From positions 1-6,800 of the forward strand of contig JBFFEY010000104.1 of assembly GCA_041558415.1 (NCBI GenBank): a stretch of 6,800 bases of DNA, in the 5' to 3' direction. Position numbers and translations under genes: made by a program. This document shows, piece after piece, positions 1 to 5,488 of the stretch. The notes under the pieces were generated by a model that saw only the letters and a program-made list of their open reading frames with translations, was not told the origin of the DNA and made no database searches. Position 1 is the first letter of the stretch. The number at the start of each line of letters is the position of its first letter. This DNA comes from SG8-39 sp041558415. GTDB taxonomy: Bacteria > Pseudomonadota > Gammaproteobacteria > Burkholderiales > SG8-39.

Positions 1-104
1 ACGCGCTCGCCGCCGACCCTCACCCGGCCAGAATCAATCGCCTGCTGCGCCCGCCCGCGCGTCTTGAAAAAGCGCGCGGCCCACAACCACTTGTCGACGC
101 GCAT
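1..104 (-). CDS. S4-domain RNA-binding protein (Hsp15/HslR-like), N-terminus only
   Basis: The minus strand reads ATG at 104 and stays open to the window edge, giving 34 residues that begin MRVDKWLWAARFFKTRG, then AQQAIDSGRVRVGGER. This is the start of an S4 domain, the small fold that binds structured RNA in ribosomal protein S4, pseudouridine synthases and Hsp15. The DKWLWAARFFKTR block is very close to that of Hsp15 (HslR), which binds free 50S subunits carrying nascent chains. It lies downstream of another S4 gene (129-614) on the same strand and in the same frame, 24 bases after that gene's TAG stop. No clear Shine-Dalgarno is seen before ATG 104, so it may be translated by coupling. The rest of the gene is outside the window, so length and integrity are unknown. 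Of the two copies, this one has the more canonical N-terminal motif. Gene identity within the S4 family is inferred. Confidence 0.75.
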   Translation of the reverse strand, partial: MRVDKWLWAARFFKTRGRAQQAIDSGRVRVGGER

Positions 105-128
105 GGGGCCGGCGCCGCAGCCCGGGCG

Positions 129-614
129 CTAGGCCGGTCGGCCGCCGCTGCGCCGGTCGGGTCCGCCGCCGCCGCGCGATCGCTTGCGCCGGTGCCGGCC
201 CTTGCGTCCCGGCGCGTTGCCGCGCGGCGGCCGGTCACCGCCGCCGCCGGGGCGCTCGCCGCGCCCCTCGCGCTGGCGTTGACCGCCGCGCTCGCCCGCG
301 GGATGCGCGCGCTCGTAGGCCTGCAGCTTCTTCGCCTCCATCGCCTGCGCCCGCCGCGCCAGTGTGTCCTCGTCCTCCTCGTACAGCTCGTGCGGCTCCG
401 GCACGAATCCATGTGCATAGTCGGTAACCGACAGCACGGTCACGTCCCAGGCGTACTCGCCGAGCTGGATGTTGAGGCGATCGCCGACGGCCAGCGTCGC
501 GGAGGACTTGCTGCGCTCGCCGTTCACTTTGACGCGCCCGCTGTCCACTGCGGTCTGCGCCAGTCCGCGCGACTTGAAAAAGCGCGCGTTGCACAACCAC
601 TGATCGATGCGCAT
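129..614 (-). CDS. Hsp15-like S4-domain RNA-binding protein with Arg/Gly-rich tail
   Basis: This 161-residue protein starts at ATG 614. The open frame extends upstream, but the S4 domain begins exactly at this Met (MRIDQWLCNARFFKSRG), and an earlier start would overlap msrA. Residues 1-50 form the S4 fold, with the conserved SGRVKVNGERSKSS stretch at about 25-38. Residues 50-104 follow the Hsp15 plan, including an LYEE acidic turn at 77-80 and a charged helix. From about residue 105 to the end the chain is low-complexity and strongly basic, with repeated RG, GG and RR steps and no hydrophobic core. It is probably disordered and RNA-binding. E. coli Hsp15 is about 133 residues and also ends in a basic tail, so this one is longer. 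Compared with the downstream copy, Lys5 is Gln, Trp8 is Cys and Ala9 is Asn, so it may be the divergent paralogue. It sits 17 bases after msrA, so co-transcription is likely. Confidence 0.85.
   Translation of the reverse strand: MRIDQWLCNARFFKSRGLAQTAVDSGRVKVNGERSKSSATLAVGDRLNIQLGEYAWDVTVLSVTDYAHGFVPEPHELYEEDEDTLARRAQAMEAKKLQAYERAHPAGERGGQRQREGRGERPGGGGDRPPRGNAPGRKGRHRRKRSRGGGGPDRRSGGRPA
573..601 (-). repeat. Direct repeat shared by the two S4 genes (second copy at 63-91)
   Basis: Positions 573-588 (CTTGAAAAAGCGCGCG on the plus strand) are identical to 63-78. After three changed bases, 592-601 (CACAACCACT) matches 82-91. The offset is exactly 510 bases, a multiple of three. The repeat encodes the conserved N-terminal S4 motif of each protein, so it may reflect common descent of the two genes or strong constraint on the motif. 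The similarity fades outside the motif. Confidence 0.7.
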
Positions 615-631
615 CGGCCTTGCGTCCGCGC

Positions 632-1288
632 TCAGGCGCTCAGCGCAATACCGGTCGGGCAGGCCACCCCGGTACCGCCCAGGCCGCAATAGCCGTTCGG
701 GTTCTTGCCGAGGTACTGCTGGTGAGTGTCCTCGGCGTAGTAGAACGGTCCCGCCGGCGCAATCTCGGTCGTAATGCGGCCAGCGCGCGCCGCCTCGAGC
801 GCGATCTGATACCGGTCGCGCGAGGCGCGTGCGGCCGCGAGCTGTGCATCGTCGCTGCAGTAAACCGCCGAGCGGTACTGCGTACCGACGTCGTTGCCCT
901 GGCGCATGCCCTGCGTCGGGTCATGCCCCTCCCAGAACACGCGCAGCAGCGTCGCGTAGTCGACCCGCTTCGGGTCGAACACCACCAGCACCACCTCGCT
1001 GTGGTTCGTCAGCCCGCTGCACACTTCCTCGTAGGTCGGATTCGGGGTGGCGCCGCCAGCGTAACCCACCGCCGTGCTGTAGACGCCGGGCGTTTGCCAG
1101 AACAGGCGCTCGGCGCCCCAGAAGCAGCCCATCGCGAACTGCGCCGTCTGCAGTCCCTCGGGGAACGGCGGCGCCAGGCGATGGCCATTGACGAAATGCG
1201 CCTCGGGCACCGGCATCGCCTGGCCGCGGCCGGGCAGCGTGCGCTCGGCAGGCAGCAACGACTTCAACTTCTGCATGAAGGCGAACAT
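632..1288 (-). CDS. msrA: Peptide-methionine (S)-S-oxide reductase MsrA
   Basis: MsrA reduces the S epimer of methionine sulfoxide in proteins and free methionine, using thioredoxin as electron donor in the cytoplasm. The 218-residue product shows the catalytic GCFWGAE motif with Cys55 as nucleophile, followed by VGYAGG, NPTYEEVCSG, HDPTQ and GTQYRS, all hallmarks of the family. Resolving cysteines are Cys201 and Cys210 in the NGYCGLGGTGVACP tail, the three-cysteine arrangement known from E. coli MsrA. Residues 1-48 are the long N-terminal extension common in proteobacterial MsrA (VPEAHFVNG, PPFPEGLQ). The usual TGHAE motif is TNHSE here, a mild variation that keeps the Glu (98). No MsrB domain is fused. 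Met1 is chosen because it gives full family length; Met5 (1276) is an alternative, and neither has a strong Shine-Dalgarno. It is the first gene of the minus-strand group and is followed by the S4 gene after 17 bases. Confidence 0.97.
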   Translation of the reverse strand: MFAFMQKLKSLLPAERTLPGRGQAMPVPEAHFVNGHRLAPPFPEGLQTAQFAMGCFWGAERLFWQTPGVYSTAVGYAGGATPNPTYEEVCSGLTNHSEVVLVVFDPKRVDYATLLRVFWEGHDPTQGMRQGNDVGTQYRSAVYCSDDAQLAAARASRDRYQIALEAARAGRITTEIAPAGPFYYAEDTHQQYLGKNPNGYCGLGGTGVACPTGIALSA

Positions 1289-1307
1289 GACTGTGGCTTG
1301 CGTGGGG

Positions 1308-1330
1308 TGCCGCGAGCTCGCGCGGCGGCA
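1308..1330 (-). other. Inverted repeat in the probable msrA leader
   Basis: CGCGAGCTCGCG at 1311-1322 is a perfect 12-base palindrome. It lies inside a larger imperfect pairing: TGCCGC at 1308-1313 is complementary to GCGGCA at 1325-1330, and alternatively GCCGCG (1309-1314) pairs with CGCGGC (1321-1326). If msrA starts from the promoter candidate at 1345-1373, this would lie in its 5' leader. It could be a hairpin or a dimeric repressor site. Such repeats arise easily in very GC-rich DNA, so function is uncertain. Confidence 0.3.
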
Positions 1331-1344
1331 CGTCGCGAGATGCG

Positions 1345-1373
1345 AGTCTACCTCATGCGGCGCAGGAGTTCAG
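1345..1373 (-). promoter_or_regulatory. Candidate promoter of msrA and the S4 genes
   Basis: On the minus strand, CTGAAC (1373-1368) and TAGACT (1350-1345) are separated by exactly 17 bases. They match the sigma-70 consensus at three and four of six positions respectively. The predicted start would fall near 1338, leaving a leader of about 50 bases before ATG 1288. It is the best sigma-70-like pair seen in this intergenic region. No experimental support is available. Confidence 0.4.
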
Positions 1374-1403
1374 CCGGATTCTCTCGCGCCGGCCGCGCCG
1401 CGG

Positions 1404-1432
1404 TTGTTCGCCCCGGCGCTTTCCGGTAGCTT
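1404..1432 (+). promoter_or_regulatory. Weak candidate promoter of panE-dusA
   Basis: TTGTTC (1404-1409) and TAGCTT (1427-1432) are spaced by 17 bases, about 30 bases upstream of the panE start. Each hexamer matches only about half of the sigma-70 consensus, though the key TTG and TA....T positions are kept. Together with the minus-strand candidate at 1345-1373 it would make a non-overlapping divergent pair. The remainder of 1289-1461 shows no other recognisable signal. Confidence 0.25.
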
Positions 1433-1461
1433 CGGCGCGCCCCACGACGAGAATAGGCCGC

Positions 1462-2442
1462 ATGAAAATCTGCATCTTCGGCGCCGGCGCGGTCGGCGGC
1501 CTGATGGCCGCCTGGCTGGCACGCGCCGGGCACGAGGTCTGTGTCGTTGCCCGCGGCGCGACGCTGGAGGCCATCCGGCGCGAAGGGCTGCGGGTGCGCA
1601 CGCTGGCGAGCGGCGAGACGCAGGCGACGCGGGTCGCCGCCGAGAGCGACGCGTCGCGCTTCGGTCCGCAGGACTGCGTCATCGTCGCCGTCAAGGGTCA
1701 GAGCCTGCCGCAGGTCGCCGGCGCGATCGCACCGCTGCTCGGTCCGTCGACCGACATCGTCACGGCGATGAACGGCGTGCCCTGGTGGTTCTTCGATCGC
1801 CTGCCCTACGGCAAAGGCAAGCTGCATCTGGAGAGCCTCGATCCCGGCGGGGCGCTCGCGCGCGCCATGCCGACCGGGCAGATCGTCGGCTGCGTCGTGC
1901 ACCTCGCCGCGTCCACCCCAGAGCCGGGGCTGGTGAGCCACAACCACGGCACCCGACTGATCCTCGGCGAGCCGGGCGGCGGCGAGTCGGGACGACTGAA
2001 GCGGGTCGCCGACGCGCTCACAGGCGCCGGCTTCGAGGCGCTGCGCAGCGACTTCATCGAGAAGGATTACTGGGTCAAGCTGCTCGGCAACGTCAGCTTC
2101 AACCCGGTCTCGGCCCTCACGCTGTCGACCGCCGAACGTCTGATCGACGATCGCTACGTCAAGGACTACATGGTTGCGATCATGCGCGAAGTGCTCGCCA
2201 TCGGCCGCGCCGTCGGCGTCGACGCCGACATCGATCCCGAGGCGCGCATCGACATGGCACGCAGCCTGGGCCGCTTCAAGACCTCGATGCTGCAGGACCT
2301 GGAAGCGGGCAAGACGCTAGAAGTCGACGGCCTGCTCGCCGGCACGCTCGAGATCGCGCGTACCGCCGGCGTGCCGGCGCCATTCACCGAAAGCCTGATG
2401 GGCCTCGTCCGCCAGCGCGCGCAATCGACCGGCCAGCTCTGA
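1462..2442 (+). CDS. panE: 2-dehydropantoate 2-reductase (ketopantoate reductase family)
   Basis: The 326-residue product belongs to the PanE/ApbA family, which reduces ketopantoate to pantoate with NADPH in pantothenate and CoA synthesis. The N-terminal Rossmann fold has GAGAVGG at 7-13, and Arg31 sits where the E. coli enzyme contacts the NADPH phosphate. Residues aligning with the E. coli active site are all present: Lys78, Asn104, the catalytic Lys206 in WVKLLGN, Asn210, Asn214, Ser275 and Glu287. The segment MNGVPWWFF (103-111) and the following insertion put it in a paralogous subgroup often only annotated by family, so its true substrate could be another 2-keto acid. The ATG at 1462 immediately precedes the Rossmann strand and has AGG a few bases upstream. 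It is followed by dusA after three bases, so the two are probably co-transcribed. CoA supply would feed the downstream lipid genes, but a functional link is only inference. Confidence 0.88.
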   Translation: MKICIFGAGAVGGLMAAWLARAGHEVCVVARGATLEAIRREGLRVRTLASGETQATRVAAESDASRFGPQDCVIVAVKGQSLPQVAGAIAPLLGPSTDIVTAMNGVPWWFFDRLPYGKGKLHLESLDPGGALARAMPTGQIVGCVVHLAASTPEPGLVSHNHGTRLILGEPGGGESGRLKRVADALTGAGFEALRSDFIEKDYWVKLLGNVSFNPVSALTLSTAERLIDDRYVKDYMVAIMREVLAIGRAVGVDADIDPEARIDMARSLGRFKTSMLQDLEAGKTLEVDGLLAGTLEIARTAGVPAPFTESLMGLVRQRAQSTGQL

Positions 2443-2445
2443 AAG

Positions 2446-3432
2446 ATGTCCGCCGCCGGCACGCACCGGTTGTGTACCGCGCCGATGATGGACTGGTCGG
2501 ACCGGCACTGCCGCTATTTCTTTCGCCAGCTCGCGCCGCAGGCGCGCCTCTACACCGAGATGGTCGGCACCGGCGCGTTGCTGCACGGCGACGTCCCCCA
2601 CCATCTCGATTTCGATCCGGCCGAGCACCCGCTCGCGCTGCAGCTCGGCGGCTCCGAGCCCGACGCGCTGGCGCGCGGCGCCAGGCTCGCCGCGCGCTGG
2701 GGCTACGACGAGATCAACCTAAACGTCGGCTGCCCGAGCGAGCGCGTGCAGAAAGGCGCCTTCGGCGCCTGCCTCATGGCCGAGCCGCGCCTGGTGGCCG
2801 ACTGCGTGCGCGCGCTGCGCGCGGCGGGCGACCTGCCGGTGAGCGTCAAGCACCGCACCGGCATCGACCGCGTCGAGTCCTACGCGTTCCTGCGCGACTT
2901 CGTCGGCTGCGTCGCCGAGGCGGGCTGCGCGATCTTCATCGTGCACGCGCGCAACGCCTGGCTGAAGGGGCTCTCGCCCAAGGAAAACCGCGAGCTGCCG
3001 CCGCTGCGCTACGACTTCGTGCAGCGCCTGAAGCGCGACTTCCCGGCGCTGACGATCGTGCTGAACGGCGGCCTGGTGGATCTCGCCGCCATCGAGTCAC
3101 AGCTGCACGCCGTCGACGGCGTCATGCTCGGGCGCGCCGCGTATCACGACAGCTGGCTGCTGGCGCAGGCCGACGCCCGGCTCTTCGGCGGCGCGCCGCG
3201 CGCGCGCGCCGAGGTGGTGCAGTCGATGATCGCCTACGCCGAACGCCAGCGCGCAGGCGGCGTGGCCCTGCGCCAGATCGCGCGCCACATGCTGGGGCTC
3301 TATCACGGCGTGCCGCGCGCCCGCCTCTGGCGGCGGCGGCGGTCCGACGCGGCGCGCCTCGCGGCGAACGACCCCGCGCTGCTGGCCGAGGCGCGCGCGC
3401 TGGTCGAGGGGCGTTTCGCAGACGCCGCCTAG
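2446..3432 (+). CDS. dusA: tRNA-dihydrouridine(20/20a) synthase DusA
   Basis: Dus enzymes are FMN flavoproteins that reduce uridine to dihydrouridine in the tRNA D-loop with NADPH. The 328-residue product has the full TIM-barrel order: TAPMMDWSDRHCRYFFR at 11-27, LQLGGSEPD at 65-73, NLNVGCPS at 91-98 with catalytic Cys96, SVKHRTGID at 133-141 (Lys135), HARNAW at 167-172, NGG at 207-209 and the FMN-phosphate LGRAAY at 228-233. The block GLSPKENRELPPLRYD (175-190) is diagnostic of the DusA subgroup (U20/U20a) rather than DusB or DusC. The C-terminal helical domain, about 245-328, is complete. The start ATG 2446 follows the panE stop by three bases, which suggests translational coupling. The small basic patch RRRR at 296-299 fits tRNA binding. 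Nothing in it looks damaged. Confidence 0.96.
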   Translation: MSAAGTHRLCTAPMMDWSDRHCRYFFRQLAPQARLYTEMVGTGALLHGDVPHHLDFDPAEHPLALQLGGSEPDALARGARLAARWGYDEINLNVGCPSERVQKGAFGACLMAEPRLVADCVRALRAAGDLPVSVKHRTGIDRVESYAFLRDFVGCVAEAGCAIFIVHARNAWLKGLSPKENRELPPLRYDFVQRLKRDFPALTIVLNGGLVDLAAIESQLHAVDGVMLGRAAYHDSWLLAQADARLFGGAPRARAEVVQSMIAYAERQRAGGVALRQIARHMLGLYHGVPRARLWRRRRSDAARLAANDPALLAEARALVEGRFADAA

Positions 3433-3442
3433 CGGGGGTTGC

Positions 3443-3453
3443 GGTAGACTCGC
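3443..3453 (+). promoter_or_regulatory. Candidate -10 region of the lipid operon
   Basis: GGTAGACTCGC occurs here, and the same 11 bases occur on the minus strand at 1352-1342 as the -10 region of the msrA promoter candidate. TAGACT at 3445-3450 would place a start near 3457, about 50 bases before the fabL ATG. No good -35 is seen 16-18 bases upstream. The gap 3433-3508 also contains a small hairpin, CGCCC/GGGCG at 3451-3465, without a T-run, so no terminator for dusA is called. Confidence 0.3.
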
Positions 3454-3508
3454 CCTCGTCGGGCGCGCGCCGCGCCGCGCACCGCAAGCCAAACCGATTC
3501 GCCGCTCC

Positions 3509-4270
3509 ATGAGCCCCACCGCACCCCTCGCCGGCAAGACCGCGCTCGTCACCGGCGCCGCCCGCGGCATTGGTCGCGCGATCGCCCACAAGCTCGCCTC
3601 GGCCGGCTGCGACGTGGCGGTGAACTACTACAACAGCCACGACGAGGCCGAGGCGCTGTGCGCCGAGCTGCGCGCCATGGGCCGGCGCGCCTGCGCCATC
3701 AAGGCCAGCGTCGGCCTGCCGGACAGCATCGACGAGCTGTTCGAGGCGCTGAAAAAGCACTTCGAGCGCGTCGACATCCTGGTCAGCAACGCGGCGAGCG
3801 GCGTGCTCAAGCCGGCCATGGAGATGTCGCTCAAGCACTGGCGCTGGTGCATGGAGACCAACGCGCTCGCGCTCGCCCTGCTGGCGCAGCACGCGGTGCC
3901 GATGATGCCCGCGGGCGGACGCATCATCGCGCTCTCCAGCCTCGGCGCGCAGCGCGCCATGCCGGCCTACGGCTTCATCGGCGCCTCGAAGGCGGCGCTC
4001 GAGTCGCTGGTGCGCACCCTGGCACAGGAGCTCGGCCCGCGCGGCATCCGCGTCAACACGGTGAGCGCCGGCGTCGTCGAGACCGACGCCCTCGCCTACT
4101 TCCCAAACCGCGAACAGCTGCTCGAATCGTTTGCGCAGCGCGCGCCGGCCGGACCGACGCTGACGCCGCAGGACGTCGCCGGCGCGGTGTACCTGCTCTG
4201 CCTGCCGGAAGCACACATGATCAACGGCCACACGCTGGTCGTCGACGGCGGCTTCGCGATCTCGGGCTGA
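3509..4270 (+). CDS. fabL: FabL-type enoyl-[acyl-carrier-protein] reductase
   Basis: This 253-residue short-chain dehydrogenase/reductase has the cofactor motif TGAARGIG at 15-22 and NAAS at 94-97. The catalytic region is unusual for an ordinary SDR: Tyr154 is followed by Lys161, a Tyr-x6-Lys spacing instead of Tyr-x3-Lys. That spacing marks the enoyl-ACP reductases FabI and FabL. Further down, ETDALAYFPNREQLLE at 191-206 and PAG at 213-215 closely recall Bacillus subtilis FabL, and the end has INGHTLVVDGG. FabL reduces trans-2-enoyl-ACP with NADPH and is known to be less sensitive to triclosan than FabI. It is the first gene of the lipid block, with fabG following after seven bases. There is no clear Shine-Dalgarno before ATG 3509, but the SDR fold starts a few residues later, so the start is sound. 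A different enoyl or keto substrate remains possible. Confidence 0.85.
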   Translation: MSPTAPLAGKTALVTGAARGIGRAIAHKLASAGCDVAVNYYNSHDEAEALCAELRAMGRRACAIKASVGLPDSIDELFEALKKHFERVDILVSNAASGVLKPAMEMSLKHWRWCMETNALALALLAQHAVPMMPAGGRIIALSSLGAQRAMPAYGFIGASKAALESLVRTLAQELGPRGIRVNTVSAGVVETDALAYFPNREQLLESFAQRAPAGPTLTPQDVAGAVYLLCLPEAHMINGHTLVVDGGFAISG

Positions 4271-4277
4271 GGCGCAC

Positions 4278-5030
4278 ATGGACTCGGGGCTTTCCGGCAA
4301 GACGGCGATCGTGACCGGCGGCAGCCGCGGCATCGGCCGCGCCATCGTCGAGCGGCTCGCGGCCGACGGCGCCGACGTGACCTTCTTCTATCGCGGCAAC
4401 CGCGAGGCGGCGCAGGCGGTGCTCGACGCCGCGCGCGACGCCGGCCAGGCGGTGAGCGCCGAGCAGGTCGACGTGACCGACGCCGAGGCCTGCGCCGCCG
4501 CGGTCGAGCGCGTCATCGAACGACGCGAGCGCATCGACGTGCTGGTGAACAATGCCGGGGTGATCCGTGATAACCTGCTGGCCCTGCTCGAGCCGGAAGA
4601 CGTGCGCGCGGTGCTCGACACCAACGTGGGCGGCGTGTTCAACGTCACGCGCGCAGTCGTGCCGCACATGATCTCGCGGCGCGCGGGCAAGATCATCAAC
4701 CTGAGCTCCGTTTCCGGCGACAAGGGTGGCCGCGGCCAGACGAACTATGCGGCGAGCAAGGGGGCGATCAACGCCCTCACCCGCGCCCTCGCCGTCGAGC
4801 TCGCCTCGCGCCGCATCACGGTGAACGCCGTCGCGCCGGGGGTGATCGAGACGGAGATGTCGCAGGCGGTGCGCGATCTTGCGGGCGACGAGGTGAAAGC
4901 GCGCATCCTGCTCCGGCGCTTCGGCAAGCCGGAGGAAATCGCCCACGCGGTGTGGTTTCTGGCGTCGGGCTTTGCCGATTACATCACCGGCCAGGTGCTG
5001 CACGTGGACGGCGGATTCAAGATGGAGTGA
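4278..5030 (+). CDS. fabG: 3-oxoacyl-[acyl-carrier-protein] reductase FabG
   Basis: This 250-residue classical SDR carries TGGSRGIG at 13-20, NNAG at 91-94, Asn116, Ser144 and the standard Tyr157-x3-Lys161, so the catalytic tetrad is complete. VNAVAPGVIETEM (182-194) and ITGQVLHVDGG (236-246) are typical FabG sequence. The enzyme reduces 3-oxoacyl-ACP to (R)-3-hydroxyacyl-ACP with NADPH, the first reductive step of fatty-acid elongation. Its length is close to that of E. coli FabG (244). ATG 4278 is preceded by GAGG at 4269-4272, which overlaps the fabL stop and is well spaced. It is followed by the carrier protein after seven bases. Family and context both support a FabG role with the adjacent carrier protein rather than a catabolic SDR role. 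It is probably a second copy beside a housekeeping fabG elsewhere, which cannot be seen here. Confidence 0.92.
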   Translation: MDSGLSGKTAIVTGGSRGIGRAIVERLAADGADVTFFYRGNREAAQAVLDAARDAGQAVSAEQVDVTDAEACAAAVERVIERRERIDVLVNNAGVIRDNLLALLEPEDVRAVLDTNVGGVFNVTRAVVPHMISRRAGKIINLSSVSGDKGGRGQTNYAASKGAINALTRALAVELASRRITVNAVAPGVIETEMSQAVRDLAGDEVKARILLRRFGKPEEIAHAVWFLASGFADYITGQVLHVDGGFKME

Positions 5031-5037
5031 AAAACGG

Positions 5038-5460
5038 ATGACACAGCAGGCGGAAATCACCAAGGAAGAGATCATGGCGGTCTACCCGACCGTCGCCGCG
5101 ACGATCGCCGACGCGCTCGGCTGCGAGCCCGAAGACGTCCAGCTCGACGTTTCGCTGATCGAGGGGCTGGACGCCGAGTCGATCGATTTTCTCGATCTCG
5201 TGTTTCGCCTCGAACGCGCCTTCAAGGTGAAGATCCCGCGCGGCAAGATCGTCGAGGACGCGCGCGGCGACCTGCCGGAAGCCGAGTTCGAGCAGAAGGG
5301 CGTCGTCACCGAGGCCGGTCTCGCGCGGCTGAAGGCGTTTCTCACGGAAGTGCCGGCCGACCGGATCAAGACGCCGCTCAAGGTTGCCGACGTGCCGCGC
5401 CTGTTCACGGCGGAAACGTTCTGCAAGCTGGTGGTCCGCTCGCAGAAGGCCGCGGCCTGA
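5038..5460 (+). CDS. Enlarged acyl carrier protein with post-helix II insertion
   Basis: The 140-residue product is an acyl carrier protein: helix I at about 10-27, then SLIEGLDAESIDFLDLVFRL (39-58), in which Ser48 is the expected 4'-phosphopantetheine site (AESIDF in place of the usual DSLD), then helix II running into FKVKIP at 62-67. Ordinary ACPs are about 80 residues. Here about 40 residues (roughly 71-115, with a second small helix at 91-103) lie between helix II and the final FTAETFCKLV segment (123-132), which aligns with the helix IV start of normal ACPs. The protein is acidic overall, as expected. ATG 5038 is chosen because GGAG (5024-5027) lies ten bases upstream and the gene follows the fabG stop by seven bases; Met13 at 5074 is a weaker option. 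It is likely the dedicated carrier of the flanking enzymes. Activation by a phosphopantetheinyl transferase would be needed from elsewhere. Confidence 0.88.
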   Translation: MTQQAEITKEEIMAVYPTVAATIADALGCEPEDVQLDVSLIEGLDAESIDFLDLVFRLERAFKVKIPRGKIVEDARGDLPEAEFEQKGVVTEAGLARLKAFLTEVPADRIKTPLKVADVPRLFTAETFCKLVVRSQKAAA

Positions 5461-5488
5461 GCCGACCGGCACGAGGCCCCGGACAGCA

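Noticed and set aside
3451..3465. Rho-independent terminator after dusA
   Set aside because: There is only a five-base stem (CGCCC/GGGCG) with no following T-run, and it falls just after the -10 candidate.
1188..3512. A very long plus-strand open frame (774 codons) across panE and dusA in another phase
   Set aside because: It is Arg/Ala-rich with no recognisable motif and fully overlaps two genes with complete catalytic motifs. It is a by-product of high GC content.
3122..4345. A 407-codon minus-strand open frame opposite dusA and fabL
   Set aside because: It is low-complexity, Arg/Ala/His-rich sequence antisense to conserved genes, with no family motif.
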